Shown here piece after piece: positions 18,501 through 26,534 of a DNA stretch of 64,000 bases. The position numbers and the translations under genes were made by a program. Source of the stretch: Lentisphaeria bacterium (GTDB lineage Bacteria; Verrucomicrobiota; Lentisphaeria; Victivallales; UBA1829). The notes under the pieces are model-generated. The model was not told the DNA's origin and made no database searches. It saw only the letters and a list, made by a program, of their open reading frames with translations. Position 1 is the first letter of the stretch. Each line of letters opens with the position of its first letter. Location of the stretch: contig JAFTIQ010000034.1 in NCBI GenBank assembly GCA_017456805.1, forward strand, positions 1 through 64,000, written 5' to 3'.

Positions 18501-21500
18501 TCTCCGGAGCATTCTCTGCCGGCAGCGGAAATGATACGCTGACATTCGGTTCCGCAACATTCCAGAAAGATGTTGCACTGGGAGACGGAAATAATAAAAT
18601 TACAGCCACGACAGCCATTTTCAATGGAAATCTCACCGCAGGAAGCGGAAACGATACCTTCAATTTGAAGCAGGATTCCGAACTTCGCGGAGATATCGCA
18701 CTCGGCGGCGGAAAAAATTATATTTACGTTACCAAGAATCTTACCATTACCGATGGCTTCACGCTGGATCCCAATGGAGAAACCCATTTGATCGTTTACA
18801 ACGGGGCATCCCTCGCCAGCAACACCCTGAACATCTATGCTCCGGACAGCACAGAAACTGTAACAGCAACCTATGACTGGAGTGATGTCGAAGGTCTTGA
18901 CAAAGTCCGGATCCTTGTTTCCAGCGATCCGACCTTTGAAAATTATGAGTTCGCCGTCGAACTTTACAATCAGACAAAAGATTTCACCTTGAATGTTTCT
19001 CCTGAATATTACATTCAGTTCCAGGCACAGGATGAAGACGGCTGGTCCCACAGAATCCTGCCCGATACGGAAAAACCGGATCAGGTTTCCGGCTTCAAGA
19101 TGGATGGCACAACTGCTGTCTGGACAGCCACCCACGACAATCTCGGCGGAAACGGGGTCAAGCAGTACAAGATCCAGGTTGCACGGGATGCCAATTTCAG
19201 TTCCATTATCGGCACCTACACTTCAACGGAAAACAGTTACGACTTTTCTTCTTACGCTGACGGAAAATATTACATCCGGATCCAGGCGGAAGATTACACC
19301 GGAAATGTTGGCGAATGGAGCGAAGTTGAAAATCTTCTGATTGACAGTGAATCTCCCTCTGAACCCATCGTCACATGCAGTGTGTCAAACAAAACGATCT
19401 CTGTTGATTGGGAAGCCTCGGAAGATTACGGGAGCGGAGTCAAGGAATACAGAATCGAAATATCCCCGACATGGGAATTTACAGATATCACCGCATCTGC
19501 CACTGTCACAGGAACCAGCTTTACAGCAGAAAACCTTGCAGACGGGGAATATTACATTCGCGTGCAGGCAATCGACCATTCCGGGAATGCCAGTGTTTGG
19601 AGCAGCAATTCCAGCGTTATTGTTGATACAACAGCTCCCTCAAAAGTTACGGGCTTGCGGGCGATAGAGAATAGCGGAATCATTTCGTTGAACTGGGATT
19701 TTGCTGAAGATGCAGGGATCGGAGTCAAAGAATATATCGTTCAATATTCCAAAAACAGCAATTTCAGTTCCGTTGCCGGAACTCAGACAGTTGCTTCGGA
19801 TACCTGCGATTTCAGCAATCTTGCCGATGGAAAATATTATTTCCGGGTAAAAGCCGTAGATAAAAACGGCAATGTCGGCGAATGGAGCAATTCTGCCAGT
19901 GCTGTTGTTGACAGTACAGCACCGTCGATTCCCGGCGGTTTGAATGCAATTACAGGAGATTATTCCGTTTCACTGAGCTGGAATCCTGCCAGCGATATAT
20001 TGAGCGGGGTCAAAGAATATGAATATGTCATTCTCAATGACGGGATTATTGTCCATGAGGATATAACTTCATCATTGAATGTTTCTGTTTCTGATATCGG
20101 TTACGGAAATTATTCCTGGAAAGTCCGTGCAATCGATGAAAAAGGAAATGCCGGAGAATGGAGTACCATTGGAACCTTCTCTATTGCAGATACAACAAAA
20201 CCGGAACTGACTCTTTCCGGAAATTCTGAAAGCTGGACCAATCAGCCTGTTACCATCACCGCTGAGGCAACAGATTCAGAAAGCGGAATCAAATCAATTG
20301 AATATTCCACAGACAACAGAACTTGGAAAACCGGTTCAAGTGTTACCCTTACGGAAAACGGAACCGTTTATTTCCGCGTGACGGATAATGACGGAAATAT
20401 TACAACACAAAGTACAGTTGTAGATAAGATCGATACGGATAATCCTTCATTCAGCATCACAGGCACATCTGATGTTCTGACAAATGAAGATGTCGTTCTC
20501 AACATTTCGGCATCCGACAGCACAAGCGGAATCAAATCGATTCAGTACAGTTTTGATAGAAAATCATGGCAGAACGGCTCTTCCGCGACTGTTGACAGCA
20601 ACAAAACCGTCTATTTCAAAGTCACGGACAACGCCGGAAATGTCACCGAAAAATCCGTGGATGTCACTAATATTGATAAAGTTGCCCCCACAAAACCGAA
20701 AGCGGCGGCAAATATCCTTGAACCGACCAACGGAGATGTCATTGTCACAGCAACCTTCAGCGCAGATACTGTCAGAAGAGAATACAGTCTTGACAATCGG
20801 ACCTGGAAGACTTACACCTCCGGGATCCTCATGGAAGAAAACGGGAACGTTTATTTCCGGGCAAAAGATGAAGCTGGAAATATTTCTGATGTGACAATCT
20901 TTGAAGTGACCAATATTGATAAAGTCGCGCCTTCCAAGCCTGTCGTCTCCGCAGATATTGTCGATCCGACCAACGGCTATGTGACGGTTACAGCCTCGTT
21001 CAGCAGCGATTCTTATAAAAAAGAGTACAGTCTTGATAACCGGACCTGGAAAACCTATACCTCGGGTGTTGTTATGGAAGACAACGGTATGGTCTATTTC
21101 CGGGCGAAAGATGAAGCTGGAAACATTTCCACCGTCGCAAGCTATGAAGTAAGTAATATTGACAGGATCGCGCCCACAAAACCGCGTGTATCGGCAGATA
21201 TCGTTGACCTGACCAATACAGATGTGACGGTTACAGCCTCGTTCAGCAGCGATTCTTATAAAAAGGAATACAGCTTTGACAACCGGACCTGGAAAACCTA
21301 TACCTCCGGTGTCGTCATGGAAGAGAACGGTATGGTCTATTTCCGGGCAAAGGATGAAGCTGGAAATATCTCCCCCGTTGCAAGCTATGAAGTGACAAAC
21401 ATTGATAAGGTTGCCCCGACCAAGCCGAGAGTTTCAGCAGATATCGTTGATCCCACAATGGAAAATGTTACGGTAACGGCCTCCTTCAGCAGCGATTCTT

Positions 21501-24500
21501 ACAAAAAAGAGTACAGTCTTGACAACCGGACCTGGAGGACTTATACCTCCGGCATTGTCATGGAAGAGAACGGAACCGTTTATTTCCGGGCAAAGGACGA
21601 AGCAGGAAACATTTCTGTTACCACCTATGAAGTGACTAATATTGACAGAATTGCACCGGTAAAACCGACTGTTTCTGCAGATATTGTTGACCCGACCAAT
21701 GGCAGCGTTACGGTAACAGCCTCTTTCAGCAGCGATTCCTGTAAGAAAGAATACAGCCTTGATAATAAAACATGGCAGACTTATACCTCCGGTATTGTTA
21801 TGGAAGAAAACGGAACCGTTTATTTCCGGGCAAAAGATGAAGCAGGAAATATTTCCAGTGTCGCCAGCTATGAAGTAACAAACATTGATAAGGTTGCCCC
21901 GACCAAGCCGAGAGTTTCAGCAGATGTCACAGACCTGACCAATCAGCCTGTCACGGTTACAGCCTCGTTCAGCAGCGATACCACAGAAAAACAGTATTCA
22001 CTGAATAATCAGCTTTGGCTGACTTACACGTCCGGAGTCGTTATGCCGAACAATGGAACCGTTTATTTCCGCGGTTTGGATGCTGCCGGAAATATTTCAG
22101 ATGTTGTAAGTTATGAAGTGACAAACATTGACGATGCTGTTTGGGTAACCTCCGGTGTTGTTTCCAGCGGTGTCACTGTTAACAGATTGAACTGTATGAA
22201 GGTGTTTTCCGGTGGAGTTGCAAGTGATACAATTATTAACTTTGGTACTGTGCATGTTTCCGGCGGAACAATAAGGGATACCACTAACAGCGGCGGAACA
22301 ATCGAAATTTATGACGGTGTTGCCGAATATACGAAACACACCTATGGCAACATAAACGTTGCCGGCGGAATGTTAAACAGTACGACCTTCAATGGCGGAA
22401 AGATAACTGTCACATCCGGTGGAGCCGTAAATAATACGGAACTCTCTAATGGAGGAGTTCACATTTCTTCCGGCGGGACGGCAAACTATACCTCCGCTGA
22501 TAATCTCCAAATGTACATCTATTCCGGAGGAACTGCAAATCATACAGTTGCAAACAACCATATTACTAAAATTTTTATTTCCGGAGGAACTGCAAACTCC
22601 ACAACCTTTACAGGAAGTATGCATATCTCTTCCGGTGGAGTCGCAAATAATACCGTCAATTCCAAAGGATGGATACATCTTTCTTCGGGCGGAGCAGCCA
22701 ATAATACCAGTCTTTCCGAGTTAGGGCGTATGTACGTTTTTGATGGGGCTTCAGCAAGTAAAACAAACATAGAAAGTGGATATCTGTACATATCTTCCGG
22801 TGGAATTCACACAGGAGAACTTCAGATTTCTTCAGGAAGAGTATATGCCTATGAAGGCTCTGTTATTGATTTCACTTTGACAGGAAGATCTCCTCAAGAA
22901 GGGTACTTGCTCAACAAATATTCCCGTATTTCTGAAAATCCGACATTTACGATTACCGTTTCTCAGGATCAGGAAGCCGGTGTGTATGGTCTTGCTCAGG
23001 ACGCAAGCAAATTCAATCATACGGTCACTCTTAAAGTTGAAAACCAGGAAATCGGAACGTTGACAGTCGGTCAGGAAATGTCGCATGACAATCATCATTA
23101 TCAATTGATTCTTTCCGGTGGAAATTTGAATCTGTCTGTAAATGAATTTACGAATGATCCGGTACAAGTTTGTTCCACTGGAGATTTGGTAAAGCACGGT
23201 TCGAAGATTTCCGGAGAAATCATTACTTCCGGAGAATCAATGTTCATTTCCGCCGGTGGTTCTGCCAACTATACCTCTGTATTTGAGGGCGGAACTGTAA
23301 ATGTTTCCAACGGAGGTTCCATGTTCGGCGTGAACCTCTATTCCGGCGCGAATCTGAATATCTCTTCCGGCGGAACGGTCAATACAATGTTCTACAACGG
23401 TCCGGCAACAGCAACGATTCACAGCGGTGGACAGTTGACCAGTACGACCGTCAATTCGTCCGGAACGTTGGACGTTTATGATGGCGCAAAAGTCACCAGC
23501 GCGACACTCAAAAACGGTGGAACTATGAACTATCACGGCGGAACTGTTTATAACGTTGACTTGCTCTATGGCGGAGTGATGAATATTCAGAGCGGCGCGG
23601 TCAGAAAAGGACAGATTGCGGATAAGGGACAGATGTTTGTTTCCAACGGCGGAGTTGCCAGCGGGGCAATCATTAAAAACGGCGGAATTCAGCACGTTCT
23701 CTCCGGCGGCAGCGCAGATGATACTCAGATTTGGTTGAATGGCGTTGTTCAGGTCTCTTCCGGAGCCGTTGTTACTGACATGCTGACCAAACATGGAGCA
23801 AAGGTTCATGTCTTCGGCGGAACGATTTCCAATACCACTATGGAACGCGGAATCACCTCTGTTTATCAGGGAGGAACTGCGGTTGAAACAGAAGTCGGTT
23901 ACGGAGCCTATCTGATGCTTGGATTTACAAGTGATGGATGTTCCGGAGTTGCAAGTTCTTATGACACAACGGTTCTTTCCGGCGGAGGTTTGACGGTTAT
24001 GTCCGGCGCGGTCGCTGAGGATACAGTCAATTACGGTACATTGACTTGCAATAACGGCGGAACTTTGCTTGGAGAAACGGTCATTCATGGTCGGGCAAAC
24101 CTGGCTGGCGAAGCTATTGTGACAAGCAATACTGCTATTACCTTTGACGTGTCCGGTCGCGCGGCATCTGCTATGCAGGAATCCTATCGTGAAGCGATGC
24201 TCAATAGTTATTATGTTGCTCGCGAAGCGGATATGACAATTTCGGTTTCGGCTGATCAGGCAGAAGGTTCTTATATTCTCGCAAACTGGGCTTTGGAAGC
24301 TAAGAAAGGTACATTCACTCTTGAAGTCGATGGCACGGAAGTCGGAACTTTCTCAACAACAAAGAGTTTGAATTATGGCGGTAAGACCTATTCGCTCTAT
24401 TGTTTCGATGATGCGACAAACAGTAAGGCATTGACGTTGAAAGTCTGTGATGCAGCGGATGCCTGGACAGAGGCGAGTCTGACAGAGGAAACCTCCGATA

Positions 24501-24697
24501 TCATAGCGGATTATGATTCCATGCCGGATCTTTCTGCCGGACTGGAATCCGATGAAATGCTTTGCACCACGGCGGGAACAGATCTTGGCGATCTCCTTGA
24601 AATGTCATCTGAGGAGACCGCGCTGACAGCTGCGGTTGATACAGAAACGCTTTGGAACATCAGCAATACAGCCGGGCTCCCGCTGCTTGCTGTTTAA
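15512..24697 (+). CDS. Giant repeat adhesin with AIDA-type strand-loop-strand repeats
   Basis: 3061 residues, clear AGGAG before the ATG. Approximate order: 60-150, calcium-type GSGNDxL repeats; 335-685, about nine GGAI(A)Q and eight FSGN motifs like chlamydial Pmp repeats; 810-1070, more GSGNDTL repeats; 1180-1560, four fibronectin-III-like domains; 1560-2206, eight Ig-like repeats of about 80 residues with YSLDNRTWKTYTSG and NGTVYFRAKD; 2208-2448 and 2550-2873, AIDA-like SSGGxANxT repeats; 2450-2547 and 2873-2983, two copies of a beta module. No Sec signal and no C-terminal beta-barrel are visible, so it is not a classical autotransporter; the acidic tail ending LPLLAV could be a type I secretion signal (inference). 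Probably glycosylated by the upstream enzyme and surface-exposed. Confidence 0.85.
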   Translation: MAIGETKKITGSLTLEDRYQTTIYDDILTISGAEIVLNDPAGEIFTDKGNDTVTVTNSTISNKSETGAELMFSMGSGDDTLDISNTTLEVNTFMGSGNDKVTVSGGYSSIVTISNQFSLGAGDDTLTLKSSLTGLGDLVFGDGSDTLVFDGGHLQTETITGGLEHLAVTGNSGTMLNGLTLSGEETSMTLNGNLSAEGSTRTLFITSGDFERGTHTLTTDNNVFINKIGLSIRNVTLTHADGGTLEIKNVSGIPINVYNSTVSLHNLVVAECTNGIKGENSTIELLDTDISGNYNRAILAESNTNLSLTKTNITNNNDWTSHEGAFIFSTSSGNRATASANATAIGGGIRQSDGNITLSDVGINRNFALASAATSSSSSYTRLIYVTASASATAVGGAVSQLNGNITGSMASFIENHISADAIASSPTAESTNRTYANALALGGAIAKTNGDLNLASASFSGNYVTAKADGRTTATADASGGAIAQTSGDLILNDASFSGNYIQASASAQYGISSFVSGGAIAHESGKVVLSDVSFSGNHASAGVTQLYVSGSGSAMALGGGIAQKGGDVEITDASFSGNYIYATAGGYRSSDVLAYASGGAIAQDSGNMTLSNVLFAENYASANIGTPYNDSYAAAFAYGGAIAHTNGNITLTDVTFSGNCATASASKYSYAAEMGGAIYLNNSIMNYHVSKDKDLENTGNRANEGGFLYLAGNSVATFNVEGSLTIGDSSGNDSIAGHSSSTIIKTGDGTWTIHSDEYGYFGYWNINDGILKLDRIARHITLDNWTIGVDAELHLSALDDTITMHVDKKIGTIDLGGGSDTIDTGGYHLSEGLLRISTLTLTGGGKVSSEITNRTAGTGFDLILDDVTLNSIITGGNAADKITITQTSTIGGPLNLGGGANVISADESTETIFAKAVTLGSGKDTLTFGNADFRSSLELGNGANTFTAAGSATVDGSFSAGSGNDTLSFGSVNFGSSVNLGDGDNTLTSVESAKFSGAFSAGSGNDTLTFGSATFQKDVALGDGNNKITATTAIFNGNLTAGSGNDTFNLKQDSELRGDIALGGGKNYIYVTKNLTITDGFTLDPNGETHLIVYNGASLASNTLNIYAPDSTETVTATYDWSDVEGLDKVRILVSSDPTFENYEFAVELYNQTKDFTLNVSPEYYIQFQAQDEDGWSHRILPDTEKPDQVSGFKMDGTTAVWTATHDNLGGNGVKQYKIQVARDANFSSIIGTYTSTENSYDFSSYADGKYYIRIQAEDYTGNVGEWSEVENLLIDSESPSEPIVTCSVSNKTISVDWEASEDYGSGVKEYRIEISPTWEFTDITASATVTGTSFTAENLADGEYYIRVQAIDHSGNASVWSSNSSVIVDTTAPSKVTGLRAIENSGIISLNWDFAEDAGIGVKEYIVQYSKNSNFSSVAGTQTVASDTCDFSNLADGKYYFRVKAVDKNGNVGEWSNSASAVVDSTAPSIPGGLNAITGDYSVSLSWNPASDILSGVKEYEYVILNDGIIVHEDITSSLNVSVSDIGYGNYSWKVRAIDEKGNAGEWSTIGTFSIADTTKPELTLSGNSESWTNQPVTITAEATDSESGIKSIEYSTDNRTWKTGSSVTLTENGTVYFRVTDNDGNITTQSTVVDKIDTDNPSFSITGTSDVLTNEDVVLNISASDSTSGIKSIQYSFDRKSWQNGSSATVDSNKTVYFKVTDNAGNVTEKSVDVTNIDKVAPTKPKAAANILEPTNGDVIVTATFSADTVRREYSLDNRTWKTYTSGILMEENGNVYFRAKDEAGNISDVTIFEVTNIDKVAPSKPVVSADIVDPTNGYVTVTASFSSDSYKKEYSLDNRTWKTYTSGVVMEDNGMVYFRAKDEAGNISTVASYEVSNIDRIAPTKPRVSADIVDLTNTDVTVTASFSSDSYKKEYSFDNRTWKTYTSGVVMEENGMVYFRAKDEAGNISPVASYEVTNIDKVAPTKPRVSADIVDPTMENVTVTASFSSDSYKKEYSLDNRTWRTYTSGIVMEENGTVYFRAKDEAGNISVTTYEVTNIDRIAPVKPTVSADIVDPTNGSVTVTASFSSDSCKKEYSLDNKTWQTYTSGIVMEENGTVYFRAKDEAGNISSVASYEVTNIDKVAPTKPRVSADVTDLTNQPVTVTASFSSDTTEKQYSLNNQLWLTYTSGVVMPNNGTVYFRGLDAAGNISDVVSYEVTNIDDAVWVTSGVVSSGVTVNRLNCMKVFSGGVASDTIINFGTVHVSGGTIRDTTNSGGTIEIYDGVAEYTKHTYGNINVAGGMLNSTTFNGGKITVTSGGAVNNTELSNGGVHISSGGTANYTSADNLQMYIYSGGTANHTVANNHITKIFISGGTANSTTFTGSMHISSGGVANNTVNSKGWIHLSSGGAANNTSLSELGRMYVFDGASASKTNIESGYLYISSGGIHTGELQISSGRVYAYEGSVIDFTLTGRSPQEGYLLNKYSRISENPTFTITVSQDQEAGVYGLAQDASKFNHTVTLKVENQEIGTLTVGQEMSHDNHHYQLILSGGNLNLSVNEFTNDPVQVCSTGDLVKHGSKISGEIITSGESMFISAGGSANYTSVFEGGTVNVSNGGSMFGVNLYSGANLNISSGGTVNTMFYNGPATATIHSGGQLTSTTVNSSGTLDVYDGAKVTSATLKNGGTMNYHGGTVYNVDLLYGGVMNIQSGAVRKGQIADKGQMFVSNGGVASGAIIKNGGIQHVLSGGSADDTQIWLNGVVQVSSGAVVTDMLTKHGAKVHVFGGTISNTTMERGITSVYQGGTAVETEVGYGAYLMLGFTSDGCSGVASSYDTTVLSGGGLTVMSGAVAEDTVNYGTLTCNNGGTLLGETVIHGRANLAGEAIVTSNTAITFDVSGRAASAMQESYREAMLNSYYVAREADMTISVSADQAEGSYILANWALEAKKGTFTLEVDGTEVGTFSTTKSLNYGGKTYSLYCFDDATNSKALTLKVCDAADAWTEASLTEETSDIIADYDSMPDLSAGLESDEMLCTTAGTDLGDLLEMSSEETALTAAVDTETLWNISNTAGLPLLAV

Positions 24698-24715
24698 GAG
24701 GATCTATCTCAGATT

Positions 24716-24760
24716 GAGACTGTTGCAGAAATTATTGCAGCAGTCTCTTTTTTATTTTTT
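24716..24760 (+). terminator. Intrinsic terminator after the adhesin gene
   Basis: GAGACTGTTGCA (24716-24727) pairs with TGCAGCAGTCTC (24736-24747) with one wobble, followed by a T-rich run of about 14 nt. Confidence 0.85.
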
Positions 24761-24793
24761 TGAGTAAAAAACTTTTTTTTGGAAAACTTTCGA

Positions 24794-24821
24794 TTGAAAA
24801 ATACATCATGTGGTGTATATT
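24794..24821 (+). promoter_or_regulatory. Promoter of the HPr-TrkA-TrkH operon with overlapping palindrome
   Basis: TTGAAA (24794-24799), 16-bp spacer, TATATT (24816-24821). An 18-bp imperfect palindrome ATACATCATGTGGTGTAT (24801-24818, 14 of 18 positions symmetrical) fills the spacer and part of the -10, as a repressor site would. Confidence 0.55.
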
Positions 24822-24864
24822 AAGTTGAGTCATGTCCCCTCAATCCGTTTTTTGGAGAAGAATT

Positions 24865-25140
24865 ATGCTTGAAAAGAAAATAGTCATCCGTAATAAGGCA
24901 GGAATCCATTGCCGTCCATCCAGCATTATTATTTCCGAAAAAGAAAATTTTCCGGAAACAGCGTTTAAGGTAACAGCCGAATCCGGGACGACAGATTTGA
25001 ATGGGATTCTTGAATTGCTTGCATTGGGATTACAAAGCGGTGACGAAATAACTCTGCAAGTTTCAGGCGGGAATGAAGAATCAGCATTGGAAGCTATGAA
25101 GGCCCTTTTTGAAAAGGAATTTGATTTTCCTGATGCCTGA
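24865..25140 (+). CDS. ptsH: HPr-family phosphocarrier protein
   Basis: 91 residues, the usual HPr length. The phospho-acceptor is H15 in KAGIHCRPSS (canonical GxHxRP). At the position of the regulatory Ser46 of Gram-positive HPr the sequence reads DLNGILELLALG, that is, glycine instead of serine, so HPr-kinase control is not expected. The ATG at 24865 follows GGAGA; the longer frame from 24832 overlaps the region just after the promoter and lacks a site. It is 22 nt upstream of trkA, suggesting a link between phosphotransfer and potassium uptake. No PTS permease is in the window. Confidence 0.85.
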   Translation: MLEKKIVIRNKAGIHCRPSSIIISEKENFPETAFKVTAESGTTDLNGILELLALGLQSGDEITLQVSGGNEESALEAMKALFEKEFDFPDA

Positions 25141-25162
25141 TTCATAACGAGAAGGCTTTTTT

Positions 25163-26518
25163 ATGAGAATTATTATCGTTGGAGCCGGAGAGCTTGGTTG
25201 TCTGCTGGCAGAAAGATTAAGTTCCCGGAATGAACACGATATTACCGTTATCGATACTTCAGGAGAACAGTTTGACCGTTTGCGGGAAAAACTTGATTTG
25301 ATGCTTCTGGAAGGTTCTGCCACTGATGTTTCCCTTTTAAAAAAGGCTGAAATTGAATCTGCGGATATTCTTTTTGCTGTTTCCGGAGACGAAAATGCAA
25401 ATATGGTTGTCTCCCGGATTGCCACGGCATTTGGAGTCAAAAGAATCATTTGCCGGGTCTATTCTCTTGCAGTTTTTTCCGAAGAAGATGGGATCACGCC
25501 GTCAACGTTCGGGATTGGGAAGGTGTTTTCCTCTCCGGATGAATGTGTCCGGAAAGTCATGGATGTGCTTTCCAACCGGAATATTCTGGAAAAGTTCCGG
25601 TTTTCCAATCCGGCGGCGATTATGGATGTGATTGATGTCAAGCCCTCCAGCATGATTGCGGGAGTCCGGATCAAGGATTTTCCGGGAACAGATTTGCTGG
25701 AACAGGTACGTTTGGCGGCACTTGTCAGGGATCAGCGGTTTATCATACCTCACGGAGATACGATCATTGTACCCGGGGACCGGATTTATGTTGCCGGATC
25801 CAATGAAAGAATTGATGAATTTGTGGATTTGATTTCAGAAGAATCCAGTGCGATCAAGCGGGTGATTATTTCAGGTGCGTCGAAGGCTGGAGAACTTCTT
25901 GCGAAACAGCTTTTGGTGAATGGATATGATATCCGTTTTGTGGAAAAGGATCAGGCGCGCGGGGAGCATCTTCTGGATGTTCTTCCGCCGGGATTGATGG
26001 TGATTCAGGGGGATCCAACCGATGAGGAGGTTATGGAGGAAGCCGGAATTTCCAATTGCGACGCATTTGTCAGTATGGATGAAAATGATGAGCGGGGGAT
26101 TCTTGCCTGCATCATGGCAAAACGGCTGGGAGCGAAAAAGGTGATCGCGATCACGCACAAACCGGAATATATTTCTATTGTTCCGGCGCTGGAAGTCATT
26201 GATTGCGGATTCAATTCCACGCTGGTATCCGTCAACGCGCTGTTCCGACTCATGGGGAACGGGACCTATCAGATTGATGCGAAACTGCAGAGGTTCCACG
26301 CGAATCTGAAGGAGTTTAAGGTTTCGGAGGGATCCCGTTTGATAGGAAAAAGTCTGAGAGAATGTCAATTTCCGCCGTCAACTGTTCTTGCCCTGCTTTT
26401 CCGCGGGGAGGAAGTTATTACCCCGTCCGGGTCAACGGTTTTTGAAGCGGGGGATATCGCCGTAGCCTTTGCGACACCGGAAACGGCAAGGGAACTGGAA
26501 CCCTATTTCCTGGGCTGA
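25163..26518 (+). CDS. trkA: Trk potassium uptake regulatory subunit TrkA
   Basis: 451 residues with the tandem arrangement of TrkA: RCK-N (MRIIIVGAGELGCLLAERL, with the NAD-binding GxGxxG), RCK-C, then a second RCK-N with a looser glycine motif (ISGASKAGELL) and a second RCK-C. TrkA binds nucleotide and gates the TrkH channel from the cytoplasmic side. It lies between HPr and TrkH with short gaps (22 and 16 nt), so the complex is made from one transcript. Confidence 0.93.
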   Translation: MRIIIVGAGELGCLLAERLSSRNEHDITVIDTSGEQFDRLREKLDLMLLEGSATDVSLLKKAEIESADILFAVSGDENANMVVSRIATAFGVKRIICRVYSLAVFSEEDGITPSTFGIGKVFSSPDECVRKVMDVLSNRNILEKFRFSNPAAIMDVIDVKPSSMIAGVRIKDFPGTDLLEQVRLAALVRDQRFIIPHGDTIIVPGDRIYVAGSNERIDEFVDLISEESSAIKRVIISGASKAGELLAKQLLVNGYDIRFVEKDQARGEHLLDVLPPGLMVIQGDPTDEEVMEEAGISNCDAFVSMDENDERGILACIMAKRLGAKKVIAITHKPEYISIVPALEVIDCGFNSTLVSVNALFRLMGNGTYQIDAKLQRFHANLKEFKVSEGSRLIGKSLRECQFPPSTVLALLFRGEEVITPSGSTVFEAGDIAVAFATPETARELEPYFLG

Positions 26519-26534
26519 AGGAGACTTTCCGGAT

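Noticed and set aside
15580..24088. Several long minus-strand frames inside the adhesin gene
   Set aside because: They mirror its repetitive sequence and have no ribosome sites.
15512..24697. Classical type V autotransporter
   Set aside because: No signal peptide and no C-terminal beta-barrel; the last residues are acidic, not amphipathic beta strands.
24801..24818. Shared operator between the HPr promoter and the twin 23-bp operators
   Set aside because: Both are AT-rich palindromes, but half-sites differ (ATACAtCA versus CATAAT).
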